DNA of 64,000 nucleotides. Source: JAAYJT01 sp037445555 (GTDB lineage: Bacteria; Bacteroidota; Bacteroidia; Bacteroidales; JAAYJT01). The translations under genes were made by a program, and so were the position numbers. The stretch is from positions 1-64,000 of the forward strand of contig JBBIKG010000007.1 in NCBI GenBank assembly GCA_037445555.1, given 5' to 3'. Positions 35,391 to 45,100 of this stretch are shown piece by piece. Below the pieces are notes generated by a model, which was not told the origin of the DNA, did no database searches, and was given only the letters and a program-made list of their open reading frames with translations. Each line of letters starts with the position of its first letter. The first letter of the stretch is position 1.

Positions 35391-38300
35391 ATGTCATCAA
35401 CACCAACATACCAAGTTCTGATATCCAAACTCGACGCTTTCATCCGAAAATATTACCGGCATAGGATGATGAAGGGCCTGATTTATTCCATAGCCATCTT
35501 GATTGCAGCATTTCTTATGATGACGCTTCTTGAGTACTTTGGACACTACGGCCAAACAATGCGCGCAATCTTATTTTACGGATATATCTTGTCCACTTCG
35601 CTGGTGATATTTATATTCATACTGGTACCCGGTGCGAAATTGCTAAAGCTGGGAAAAATTATCACACACGAACAGGCAGCAGTTATTATAAGCAGTCATT
35701 TCAGTGAGATTGGCGACCAGCTCATCAACGCGCTGCAACTTGCTGCCATTGGGACGCGTGACGATTGTGACGCACAGTTTTTACAGGCCGCCATTGAACA
35801 AAAAACCCGCAATATTCAGCACATCCCCTTTAATGCAGCCATCGACCCTAAGGAAAACACTCGAAAGCTGCCGCTGGCACTCATACCTGCCGCCATCTTG
35901 TTACTTCTTTTCATTCTGGCTCCAACCTTTATCAAAGAACCCGCCCGGCGAATCGCACAATACAGCACGCACTTCGAAAAGCCGATGCCTTTTTCGTTCA
36001 ATCTGCTCAATGAAAAGCTCGAAGCTATGCAGGGCGATGATATTGAGCTGAAAATTGAAATTCAGGGTAACCAGCTGCCCGCAGAAGTTTATATTACCTC
36101 GACATCGGGCCCATTGAAGGCATTGAAAAGTTCGATCAACAAATTCTCCTATCGCTTTCGGAATGTGCAAAAATCTTTTGACTTCAAACTGGAAGCCGGA
36201 GGTTACCGAAGTCGTCAGTTTTCTGTAAGTGTCTACCCAAAACCTGTGATTGTCAGCTATACGGTCACACTTGACTACCCAGCATATACCGGACGCCCAA
36301 ATGAACAATTGGTGAACACAGGCGACTTTACCGTACCCGAGGGAACAAGAATATTATGGGAATTCAGTGTAAAGGCTTGCGATTCAATCGTTTTTTCTCA
36401 AGCTCCTGAAAATTCAGTGAAAAAGATCCCCGCAAGGAATGAGGTGTTTGCTTTTAATTCAACTGCCCAAAAACCTTTTAGCTATGTTGTTAAACCTATC
36501 AATATACACTCCATAAATGCGGACTCGCTTATTCATTTTGTTGGCGTCATCGCCGACCAGTACCCGGAAATTCAGATCGAAGGCTATGATGATCCAAACA
36601 ATACACGAATGAGATATTTTACAGGGATAATCAGAGATGATTATGGTTTTGAAAAGCTGTTGTTCCATTATATCAAACGAAATCTCGATGATCCTGACCT
36701 TGTGACCGAGAATAATACGATGGAGGTAAAGATCGATAAGAAACTCGCTGCACAAACCTTCTACCATAATGCTGATTTTTCGGATATAGAACTAAACCCT
36801 GGCGATAGGATCGAGTTTTGGTTTGAAATATGGGACAATGACCAGGTAAATGGCAGTAAGGCAGCGCGGACAGGGGTCGGCATGATTGAAATACCTGACA
36901 TTGAGCAGATGGAGCAGATGGCCAATCAGCAACGCGACGATTTAGGAAAAGAGGCCGCCAAGTTATTTGCTGAAATTCAAAAAGTGCAAAACGAAATCAA
37001 TAAGCTTCAGAAAAATATCCTCGAAAAGGAAAGCATCGGGTGGGAGGAAAGCCAACGACTACAAAAATTGCTTGAGAAACAGCAGGAACTGCAGCAAGCT
37101 GTTAATCAGCTGAGCACAGGAAATAAGAAGCTAAACCAGATGCAGCAAGAGTATAGGGCTTATGATGAAGACATTATCCGTAAGCAACTTGACATACAAA
37201 AGCTTTTTGATGAGATAATGACCGACGATATGAAAAAGATGATCGAGGAGCTTCAGAAAATGCTGCAGGAGATGAACAAGGATAATATGCTCGATGCGTT
37301 ACAAAACATGAGAACGAGCAACGAGGAACTTTCGAAAAGCCTTGATCGCTCTCTTGAGCTGTTCAAACAACTGGAACTTGAAAAGATAATTAAAGAAACG
37401 GCCGATAAATTAGGTGAGTTAAGCAAGAACCAAAAGGATGTCTTGCGCGATACGCAGAATAAAGAATCAGAAAATCTGCAACTTATTAACAAACAAACCG
37501 ATATCAATCGCGAATTTGAGAACGTTAAAGAGTCGCTGCAGCAGATGGATCGCAAAAACAATGAGCTCGATGATCCGAACAGCCTCATGGATACAAAAGG
37601 CCATCAGGATAAAATAGATCAGTCGCTTAATGAAAGTCTGAAGCAGCTTCAGAAGAAAAGCCCTTCGCAAGCTGCACCCAATCAGAAAGAAGCCGCAGAT
37701 CAGATGGAAAAGCTAGGAGGCGACTTGATGGATATGCTTACGGAGATGCAAAATGAACAGTTGGGCGAGGATATACAAATGTTGAGGAAGCTTTTGGAAA
37801 ACCTGGTAGATATTTCATTTGATCAGGAAAATTTAATGAACACTACCCTGAAAACAAATCCGGTTGATCCCAGGTTTGTGGGATTACTGAATATGCAGAA
37901 TAAGCTTAAAGAAGACCTGCGTCTTGTGGAGGATTCATTACAGGCACTGGCCAAGCGACAGATAAGTATTGAAACATTCGTTCTGAGTGAGATCGCACAA
38001 ATCAATCTGAATGTACGCGAAGCGATTTCCTCGCTCGAAAACCGGTCACTTAATGTAGCAGCCGCCAAACAGCAATTCGTAATGACATCCGTAAATAACC
38101 TAGCTTTAATGCTTGCTGAAGCTATGCAAAAGATGAATGATCAGATGGCGTCTAGTAGTGCGGGAAAAGGGGGTTCGTGTCCTCGCCCCGGTATGGGAGG
38201 TAAGGGAAAACCCTCGATGAGCAATATGCGCGATTTGCAGCAACAACTTAACCAGCAGATGCAAAACCTGAAGCAGCAGATGCAGCAAGGTCAGCAAAGT

Positions 38301-38738
38301 CCCGGAGGCCGGCAGATAAGTGAACAGTTCGCTCGAATGGCCGCTCAGCAGGAAGCGCTTCGAAGGCAGCTTCAGAGCTATATGGACGAGTTGAAGAGCG
38401 AAACAGGAAAAGACGATTCGGGGATTAGGGAAACACTAAAGGAAATGGAACGAACCGAACAGGATCTGGTCAACAAACGCCTGTCGAATGAAACACTTAC
38501 GAGACAGCAGCGCATCGAGACACGATTGCTCGAAAGCGAAAAAGCCCTTCTGGAAAGAGAAAAGGAGCAAAGACGAGAATCAACGGAAGCACGCGACTAT
38601 CCACAAAATGCCCCTGACTCGATCCTGGAAATGTTTCGCCAGAAAATGAAGGAACGCGAAATGCTGCGAACCGTTCCTCCACAGTTCAACTCCTACTACA
38701 GGGGCAAAACAAACGAATACTTCCTTAAACTTCAATAG
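35391..38738 (+). CDS. DUF4175 family membrane protein with long coiled coil
   Basis: At 1115 residues this is one of the largest genes here. The N-terminal 200 residues hold three hydrophobic helices (about 27-45, 60-80 and 160-180) and match the DUF4175 layout seen in this phylum. A beta-rich extracytoplasmic part covers about 200-500. From about residue 505 to 1090 the chain is a highly charged Gln/Lys/Glu/Met-rich coiled coil, broken near 925-945 by a Gly-rich loop (SSSAGKGGSCPRPGMGGKGK). The function is unknown. ybeY starts five bases after the stop, so the two are probably co-transcribed. Confidence 0.85.
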   Translation: MSSTPTYQVLISKLDAFIRKYYRHRMMKGLIYSIAILIAAFLMMTLLEYFGHYGQTMRAILFYGYILSTSLVIFIFILVPGAKLLKLGKIITHEQAAVIISSHFSEIGDQLINALQLAAIGTRDDCDAQFLQAAIEQKTRNIQHIPFNAAIDPKENTRKLPLALIPAAILLLLFILAPTFIKEPARRIAQYSTHFEKPMPFSFNLLNEKLEAMQGDDIELKIEIQGNQLPAEVYITSTSGPLKALKSSINKFSYRFRNVQKSFDFKLEAGGYRSRQFSVSVYPKPVIVSYTVTLDYPAYTGRPNEQLVNTGDFTVPEGTRILWEFSVKACDSIVFSQAPENSVKKIPARNEVFAFNSTAQKPFSYVVKPINIHSINADSLIHFVGVIADQYPEIQIEGYDDPNNTRMRYFTGIIRDDYGFEKLLFHYIKRNLDDPDLVTENNTMEVKIDKKLAAQTFYHNADFSDIELNPGDRIEFWFEIWDNDQVNGSKAARTGVGMIEIPDIEQMEQMANQQRDDLGKEAAKLFAEIQKVQNEINKLQKNILEKESIGWEESQRLQKLLEKQQELQQAVNQLSTGNKKLNQMQQEYRAYDEDIIRKQLDIQKLFDEIMTDDMKKMIEELQKMLQEMNKDNMLDALQNMRTSNEELSKSLDRSLELFKQLELEKIIKETADKLGELSKNQKDVLRDTQNKESENLQLINKQTDINREFENVKESLQQMDRKNNELDDPNSLMDTKGHQDKIDQSLNESLKQLQKKSPSQAAPNQKEAADQMEKLGGDLMDMLTEMQNEQLGEDIQMLRKLLENLVDISFDQENLMNTTLKTNPVDPRFVGLLNMQNKLKEDLRLVEDSLQALAKRQISIETFVLSEIAQINLNVREAISSLENRSLNVAAAKQQFVMTSVNNLALMLAEAMQKMNDQMASSSAGKGGSCPRPGMGGKGKPSMSNMRDLQQQLNQQMQNLKQQMQQGQQSPGGRQISEQFARMAAQQEALRRQLQSYMDELKSETGKDDSGIRETLKEMERTEQDLVNKRLSNETLTRQQRIETRLLESEKALLEREKEQRRESTEARDYPQNAPDSILEMFRQKMKEREMLRTVPPQFNSYYRGKTNEYFLKLQ

Positions 38739-38743
38739 GCAGT

Positions 38744-39172
38744 ATGATTACTTATCAAAGTATTAACATTTCATATCGCCTGAAAAACCGGAGGAAACTT
38801 TCACAATGGATACGACAGTGTGCAGAAGAGACTAAGATGAGAATTGGAGAGTTGGCTATTGTGCTTTGTGATGACGTTACATTGTTGGAATATAATGTTA
38901 AATATCTAAAACACAACACATTAACTGATATTATAACGTTTAATTACAATGAAGGTAGCGTGTTGTCAGGGGATATAATCATCAGCCTGGATCGGATAAG
39001 AGAAAATGCTTACAGGTATGACGTACCAATGGACCTGGAGTTGAAGCGAGTCATTATCCACGGCGTACTACATCTTTTGGGATTTAGGGATAAAATAAAG
39101 GAGGAGAAGGATCTGATGCGCCGCATGGAAGATGAATATCTGCAGAAGTACGATTTACTGTTTAGGGGGTAA
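38744..39172 (+). CDS. ybeY: Endoribonuclease YbeY
   Basis: YbeY is a single-strand-specific metallo-endoribonuclease that helps mature the 16S rRNA 3' end and supports ribosome quality control. The 142-residue protein has the substrate region LTDIITFNY and the zinc motif IHGVLHLLGFRDK. His106 and His110 are conserved, but the usual third histidine (HGxLHLxGYDH) is replaced, with Asp at 116. Such replacement is, as far as I know, usual in this phylum, and Asp can bind zinc. The gene sits five bases after the DUF4175 gene and 40 bases before mnmG. Confidence 0.92.
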   Translation: MITYQSINISYRLKNRRKLSQWIRQCAEETKMRIGELAIVLCDDVTLLEYNVKYLKHNTLTDIITFNYNEGSVLSGDIIISLDRIRENAYRYDVPMDLELKRVIIHGVLHLLGFRDKIKEEKDLMRRMEDEYLQKYDLLFRG

Positions 39173-39190
39173 AGTTTTTGTAAGCCCAGA

Positions 39191-39206
39191 TGTTTCACGT
39201 GGAACA
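39191..39206. other. parS-like centromere site 1
   Basis: TGTTTCACGTGGAACA read on the other strand is TGTTCCACGTGAAACA, an exact match to the ParB/Spo0J consensus TGTTNCACGTGAAACA. It lies between the ybeY stop and the mnmG ATG, ending six bases before the ATG. This identity follows from the published consensus; ParB itself is not in the window. Confidence 0.85.
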
Positions 39207-39212
39207 ATTACG

Positions 39213-41084
39213 ATGTTGCAGGAGTATGACATAATTGTGGTAGGAGCAGGGCATGCCGGCTCGGAAGCCGCTGCCGCCGCGGCTACCATGGGCTCCAAAG
39301 TGTTGTTGGTTACCATGAATATGGGCACAATTGCACATATGAGCTGCAATCCGGCAATGGGCGGAATTGCAAAGGGTCAGATTGTTCGAGAAATAGATGC
39401 GCTCGGGGGATTTTCAGGCATTGTCACCGACCGAACAATGATACAATTCCGGATGCTTAATAAATCAAAAGGGCCTGCCCTGTGGAGTCCCCGTGCACAG
39501 AATGATCGGGCAAAGTTCTCGGAGGAATGGCGTAAAGTGCTTGAAAATATTCCCTCGCTTCATTTTTGGCAGGATATGGTCACCGGGTTGATCGTAGAGA
39601 GCCAAAAGGTGTGTGGTGTAACTACGGCAATGGGAATTGAAATACGGGCAAAATCAGTTATCCTTACAAATGGCACATTCTTGAATGGTATAATACATAT
39701 AGGAACAAAAAGCTTCGGGGGGGGGCGTATTGGCGAAAAGGCCGCCATCGGGCTGACCGAAAATCTGAAGAAGCTGGGGTTTGATGCCGCACGAATGAAA
39801 ACCGGAACACCTGTACGTATTGATGGCCGAAGTATCGATTTCGGAAAGCTTGAAGAGCAAAAAGGCGACGCTAATCCCGGGAAGTTTTCATATACACACA
39901 CGCCGCCTCTCACAAAACAGCGAAGTTGTTACATCACGTACACCAATTCGGAGGTTCATGATATATTGCGAACCGGGTTTCATCTTTCGCCGATGTTTAG
40001 TGGGCGTATCGAAGGCATCGGTCCGCGCTACTGCCCCAGTGTGGAAGATAAGATAGAAAGATTTTCGCATCGCGACCGGCATCAGCTCTTCATTGAGCCT
40101 GAAGGGTGGAACACAATCGAATACTATCTGAACGGATTCAGCTCATCCCTTCCCGAAGACATCCAGCTTAAAGCACTTAATAAGATCCATGGACTTGAAA
40201 ACGCCAGAATCTTTCGGCCTGGTTATGCAATCGAGTACGATTATTTTCCTCCGACGCAATTAAGATATACCCTCGAAACAAAACTCATTGAAAACCTATA
40301 TTTTGCAGGTCAAATAAATGGTACCACCGGGTATGAGGAAGCCGCCGCCCAGGGTTTAATAGCGGGCATAAACGCACACCTTAAGCTCCATGATCAACAA
40401 GAATTTATTTTGGGCCGTGCCGATGCCTATATAGGTGTGCTGATTGATGATTTGATAACAAAAGGCGTCGACGAACCCTACCGTATGTTTACCTCGCGCT
40501 CTGAATACCGGCTGCTTCTGCGTCAGGATAATGCCGATATGCGATTAACCCGTCGAGGATATGATATAGGCTTGGCTGACATAGAGCGGATGAAGCACGT
40601 TCAGGAAAAAGATCAGAAAGCCAGCAGCATCATCGCACATCTGAAAAGTAACAACGTAAGCCCGGAAGTTATTAACTCGTTACTGAATATGAAAGATACC
40701 CAGCCTGTGAGCCAAAAGGTCAGGTTGTCAAATATACTGCTCAGGCCACAGATTGAATTCGTTGAAATGGTGCATCATATTCCTGCGCTTGAAAAATTTC
40801 TTGCACAGATAGATGCCTTGGACGAAAGCATCATTGAGTCGGTGGGCATAATGATTAAATATGAAGGCTATTTGGTGAAGGAACAGGAGCTGGCCACGAA
40901 ACTTTCGAAATATGAAAACATCCCATTAAAGGAGGATTTTGACTACCAAACGCTGCAATCGGTATCCTACGAGGCACGCGAAAAACTTAACCGCATTAAA
41001 CCGCGCACCATTGGCCAGGCATCCCGCATAAGCGGCGTGTCGCCGGCCGACATCTCGGTGCTGCTTGTTTTCTTAGGCAGGTGA
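39213..41084 (+). CDS. mnmG: tRNA uridine-5-carboxymethylaminomethyl modification enzyme MnmG (GidA)
   Basis: MnmG, with MnmE, uses FAD, tetrahydrofolate and GTP to make the cmnm5 modification at the wobble uridine (U34) of several tRNAs. From the ATG at 39213 it is 623 residues. It opens with the FAD-binding VVGAGHAGSEAAAAAA, followed by the conserved MSCNPAMGGIAKGQIVREID region and a C-terminal helical domain ending AREKLNRIKPRTIGQASRIS. A frame from 39132 overlaps ybeY and adds 27 unsupported residues. The gene is bracketed by two parS-like sites. mnmG often lies close to the replication origin. Confidence 0.96.
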   Translation: MLQEYDIIVVGAGHAGSEAAAAAATMGSKVLLVTMNMGTIAHMSCNPAMGGIAKGQIVREIDALGGFSGIVTDRTMIQFRMLNKSKGPALWSPRAQNDRAKFSEEWRKVLENIPSLHFWQDMVTGLIVESQKVCGVTTAMGIEIRAKSVILTNGTFLNGIIHIGTKSFGGGRIGEKAAIGLTENLKKLGFDAARMKTGTPVRIDGRSIDFGKLEEQKGDANPGKFSYTHTPPLTKQRSCYITYTNSEVHDILRTGFHLSPMFSGRIEGIGPRYCPSVEDKIERFSHRDRHQLFIEPEGWNTIEYYLNGFSSSLPEDIQLKALNKIHGLENARIFRPGYAIEYDYFPPTQLRYTLETKLIENLYFAGQINGTTGYEEAAAQGLIAGINAHLKLHDQQEFILGRADAYIGVLIDDLITKGVDEPYRMFTSRSEYRLLLRQDNADMRLTRRGYDIGLADIERMKHVQEKDQKASSIIAHLKSNNVSPEVINSLLNMKDTQPVSQKVRLSNILLRPQIEFVEMVHHIPALEKFLAQIDALDESIIESVGIMIKYEGYLVKEQELATKLSKYENIPLKEDFDYQTLQSVSYEAREKLNRIKPRTIGQASRISGVSPADISVLLVFLGR

Positions 41085-41090
41085 TAACAT

Positions 41091-41106
41091 TGTTTCACGT
41101 GAAACA
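41091..41106. other. parS-like centromere site 2
   Basis: TGTTTCACGTGAAACA is a perfect 16-base palindrome and an exact match to the ParB-binding parS consensus. It lies between the mnmG stop and the methyltransferase ATG, about 1.9 kb from site 1. Confidence 0.9.
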
Positions 41107-41112
41107 AAACCC

Positions 41113-42015
41113 ATGAGACATAATACCACTGAGCATGCTCCCGGCTGCACGCTGTGCGGAAGCCAACATTTTAATCTATACCTGGAGACAACGGATTATT
41201 TTCTCACGAAGGAAAGGTTTGATATATACCAATGCGGGAAATGTAAGGTTTTATTTACGTGGCCAGTGCCAGAAGAGGACCAGCAGGCACGGTATTACGA
41301 ATCCGAACAATACTTCAGCCACAATACACCTACCATTTCCATTACCCGGATGATATATGATTTTGCCAGGCAAATAATGGTCAGGAAAAAGTTACGACTC
41401 GTGTCGCGTCAGTCGCCCCAAGGGAAAATTCTGGATATTGGTTGTGGCACAGGAGAATTTTTGCATCAGTGCGTGAAGAAAGGCTGGGATGGCTACGGAG
41501 TTGAGCCCAGCCGGCAGGCGCGTGAATTTGCGATAGGTAAACACGGCCTGAGGATTTATGACCTGAGTGAAATGATGAATTTGAGTGATGGCACGTTTGA
41601 TGTCGTCACTATGTGGCATTCACTTGAGCACACTGGCACGCCGGCAGATTATCTTAAAATGGCTTTCCGTTTACTTACCCCCTGTGGCACCCTGGTTGTA
41701 GCCCTGCCAAATCCGGAGTCATGGGATGCTTTTCGATATTCCGCGCATTGGGCCGCTTGGGATGTGCCCCGGCATTTATTTCATTTCACTCGTGGAGCCA
41801 TCAGCCAATTGGCTGAGACAAACGGATTCACTCTTAAACATATTTATCCTCTCAAGCTGGACGCTTATTATGTTTGTCTACTGAGTGAAAGATATTCGAA
41901 AAGGAAGTTCGGCCTTTTCCGCGGAAGCCTTGCCGGGCTGACATCCAACATTAATGCCAGCAAAAACAATAATTATTCAAGCCTGATTTATATCTTTAGC
42001 AAATTAATGCATTAG
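41113..42015 (+). CDS. Class I SAM-dependent methyltransferase with zinc ribbon
   Basis: The 300-residue protein begins with a zinc ribbon made of two CxxC pairs (CTLCGS near residue 13 and CGKCK near 45), then a Rossmann methyltransferase domain with the SAM loop ILDIGCGTGEFLH near residue 112 and the later MWHSLEHT motif. It resembles the Methyltransf_23 proteins found with sugar or lipid modification genes. The substrate cannot be read. It begins seven bases after the second parS-like site; no -7 box was found, so it may be read through from mnmG. Confidence 0.85.
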   Translation: MRHNTTEHAPGCTLCGSQHFNLYLETTDYFLTKERFDIYQCGKCKVLFTWPVPEEDQQARYYESEQYFSHNTPTISITRMIYDFARQIMVRKKLRLVSRQSPQGKILDIGCGTGEFLHQCVKKGWDGYGVEPSRQAREFAIGKHGLRIYDLSEMMNLSDGTFDVVTMWHSLEHTGTPADYLKMAFRLLTPCGTLVVALPNPESWDAFRYSAHWAAWDVPRHLFHFTRGAISQLAETNGFTLKHIYPLKLDAYYVCLLSERYSKRKFGLFRGSLAGLTSNINASKNNNYSSLIYIFSKLMH

Positions 42016-42132
42016 GGCTCTTTTGCGCGATTTTTGTGCACTATGAAGGCTGTGGCCACCCTGCCTCCGAAGTGCGTTTAAAAGCGGTCTAATGAAGTCG
42101 GGTTATAAGTGCGTTATATTCAGATCAATGCA

Positions 42133-45100
42133 ATGAGAATTTGGAAGCTGTTGTTAAACAAAGGCGTAAAACGGTCAATATTGTTCGCCCTGCTGCTCAT
42201 CATGCTTGCCGTAAGCACTGAGTGGATATATAGATCATCTCAGATACCGAAAAGGCAATATGAAAGATTTAGCGATGAGCTTAGCCGCCAGAGATCGAAG
42301 CTGGGAACGCTTTTGGATGAGCTGAAAATGAACTCCGGAATAGATTTCTTTCAAACCGCCTTAACAAAATCAAAAAATTCGGTCCAGCCTGCATTGTTTG
42401 TATACGAAAACGACACCCTCAGTTTTTGGTCAACACCCGCGATTTCAGTACCACAGATTTACGATTCCCTGTTTTTCGGGAGCGATTTCATTGAGACCTC
42501 AAACGGGCTGTTTATTTGTGAAAGCCTGGAATTAGAAAGCAAAACCCTGATCGGCCTTATGCTGATAAAGCATAATTATCTGTATGAAAACGAATATCTC
42601 CAAAATAAATTTAATCCCGTTTTCAAATTATCACACACAACCCTAATAGGCTATAAACCAGCGAGATACGATATATTCGACACGAAGGGTACATTCGCCT
42701 TTGCCCTGCATTTTCCGGATATAATATCCCCGCCATCGTATATCATTTTTATTCTCTTCGCATTATATCTTGGGGCTATAGTGCTGATATTTAGTGCCAT
42801 AAGATACGCTTATCAGGGCTTGTCCGTTTTGATTAAAAACAAATATCTGCTTCTGGCGGCCTTATGGGTTGATTTGTTGCTGGTACGCACACTGATTTTT
42901 TTCTTTAAAATACCCGGAATACTCTACGAATCTGAACTGTTCAGCCCAACCACACTTGCCATAAGCAGCCTGATTCCCTCCCTGGGCGATCTGATCGTGA
43001 ATGCGGTTATGCTCGTATTTATTGCATGGAGTTTTTATAACCTGCCCCAGCCGGTCAAACAGACAGGAAGCAGAATCGGGAGGTGGTTTACAGGCTTTTC
43101 CCTCTTGTTCCACGTTCTGATATTTTTTCAACTCTTTCTGATGCTGCTTCGGAGCATCATATTTGATTCGACCATTCCGCTCGACCTAAATAATATTTTT
43201 AGCCTAAACGCTTACAGCGTGCTGGGGTTTCTGTCTGTTGCATGCATATTATTGTCGCTTTTCCTAGTGGCTTTTCGCCTGGTTATGATGGCAAAAGCCT
43301 TGGTAAATAAAACTACAAAGCTATGGCTGCTTATTGCCATTACGGTGCTGCTATATGGCACCCTATCCTTTTTAATCGGAAAGTTTAACTTGCTCCACCT
43401 GACAACAGCCACCATTTTTATCATTCTCACTGCCGTAATGTTTCGCCGCGGAACCACTCTGCGTGGCACAGGCCAGACAATGGTATATCTGGCGCTGTTC
43501 TCATTTGTCCTGGCATTTACACTAAGGGGGTTCAAAAATGAAAAGGAACATCAGGAAAGGATGCTTCTGGCCATGGACCTGAGTGGCGAACGGGATAAAA
43601 TAGCGGAATACAGATTTGCGCTGATACGAGATTCACTGCAGGTTGACCCTGTTGTATCAGGTATGCTGACAGGATCTAGCGAGCCGGTGCAAACCGAAGA
43701 TTCCATTGTGAGCTACATCACCCAAAAATACTTTGATAGATTCTGGCAGAAATACGATGTGCTGATTACCATCTGCTACCCTGGCAAAATACTTGAAATT
43801 AAACCGGGAAATTTTGTGGTAGGATGCTCGGAGTATTTCAACAATTATATTGACACATTTTCAGAGCCGACGGGATTGAAGGATATGTATTTCCTTTTTC
43901 CGGGTACCGGAGAGATTAACTATCTGGCCCGGATCAGTTATCAAAACAAGACAGCGCCCGTGGCTGATTCGGTGCAAGTGTATTTTGAAATACTCTCAAA
44001 AACCATTAAAAAAGGCCTTGGCTATCCTGAACTGCTCATTGATGCAAAAAACGAAAAAACCCCTGACCTTGCCAGTTACAGCTATGCCATGTTTCACAAC
44101 GGCATCATGACTAAAAGCTTTGGGCGATACCCCTATGGCAAGCATGAACAACAACGAGCCCCGGCTGACACAGAATATGAATTTTACCGAAGCAACCAAT
44201 ACAGCCATTTGTTCTACCGCACAGGGAGTTTAGGTTATATTATTGTTAGCCTGCCCGAACCAACTCTGATCGAAATAATTGCACCTTTTTCCTATCTATT
44301 CATCTTTTTTGGGCTTATCGCACTGATATTTTCGCTGGTTGTTCGCGCTCCGGCAGGTCTATGGGTTATACCCGCCAGTTTTCGCAACCGCATTCAGTAT
44401 TCAATGTTTCTGGTTATTCTTCTTTCTTTTATCATGATCGGGATAAGCACCATGATGTATCTCGTGAGGCTCAACTATAACAAGAACCTAAGCATCTTGA
44501 ATGAGAAAAGCCATTCGGTGCTACTCGAACTTGAACACAAGTTATCAGGCCGAAAACAACTGAGCAGGAGCGAAACAGGTTACTACACAGATTTATTGAC
44601 GAAATTTTCGCAAATATTCTTTACCGATATTAATCTGTTTGATACCCGGGGAAAATTACTTGCCACAAGCCGCTGGCAGATATTCAGTGATGACCTTATA
44701 TCACAAAACATGAACCCCGTGGCATTCAACAAAATGGTCAACCAACGAAGTGCCTACCACATCCACAATGAATCCATAGGGAAATATCAGTATTTATCTG
44801 CCTACCTGCCCTTCAGCAACGACCAGGGAAGCCTGATCGGCTATGTAAATTTGCCCTATTTTGCACGACAAAGTGAACTGCGACAGGAGATTTCCACATT
44901 TCTGATAACGTTTACCAATATTTATGTGGTGCTGATGGCTGTTGGGCTGCTGCTGGCTCTTGTGCTTTCAAATTACCTGCTTAGGCCGCTCACCCTTTTA
45001 AAGACTTATCTGCAGAGGACAAAAATCGGGAAGCCTAACCAGCCCATTCCGTGGAGCAGCCAGGATGAAGTGGGGCAGTTGATAAGCCAGTACAATCGTA

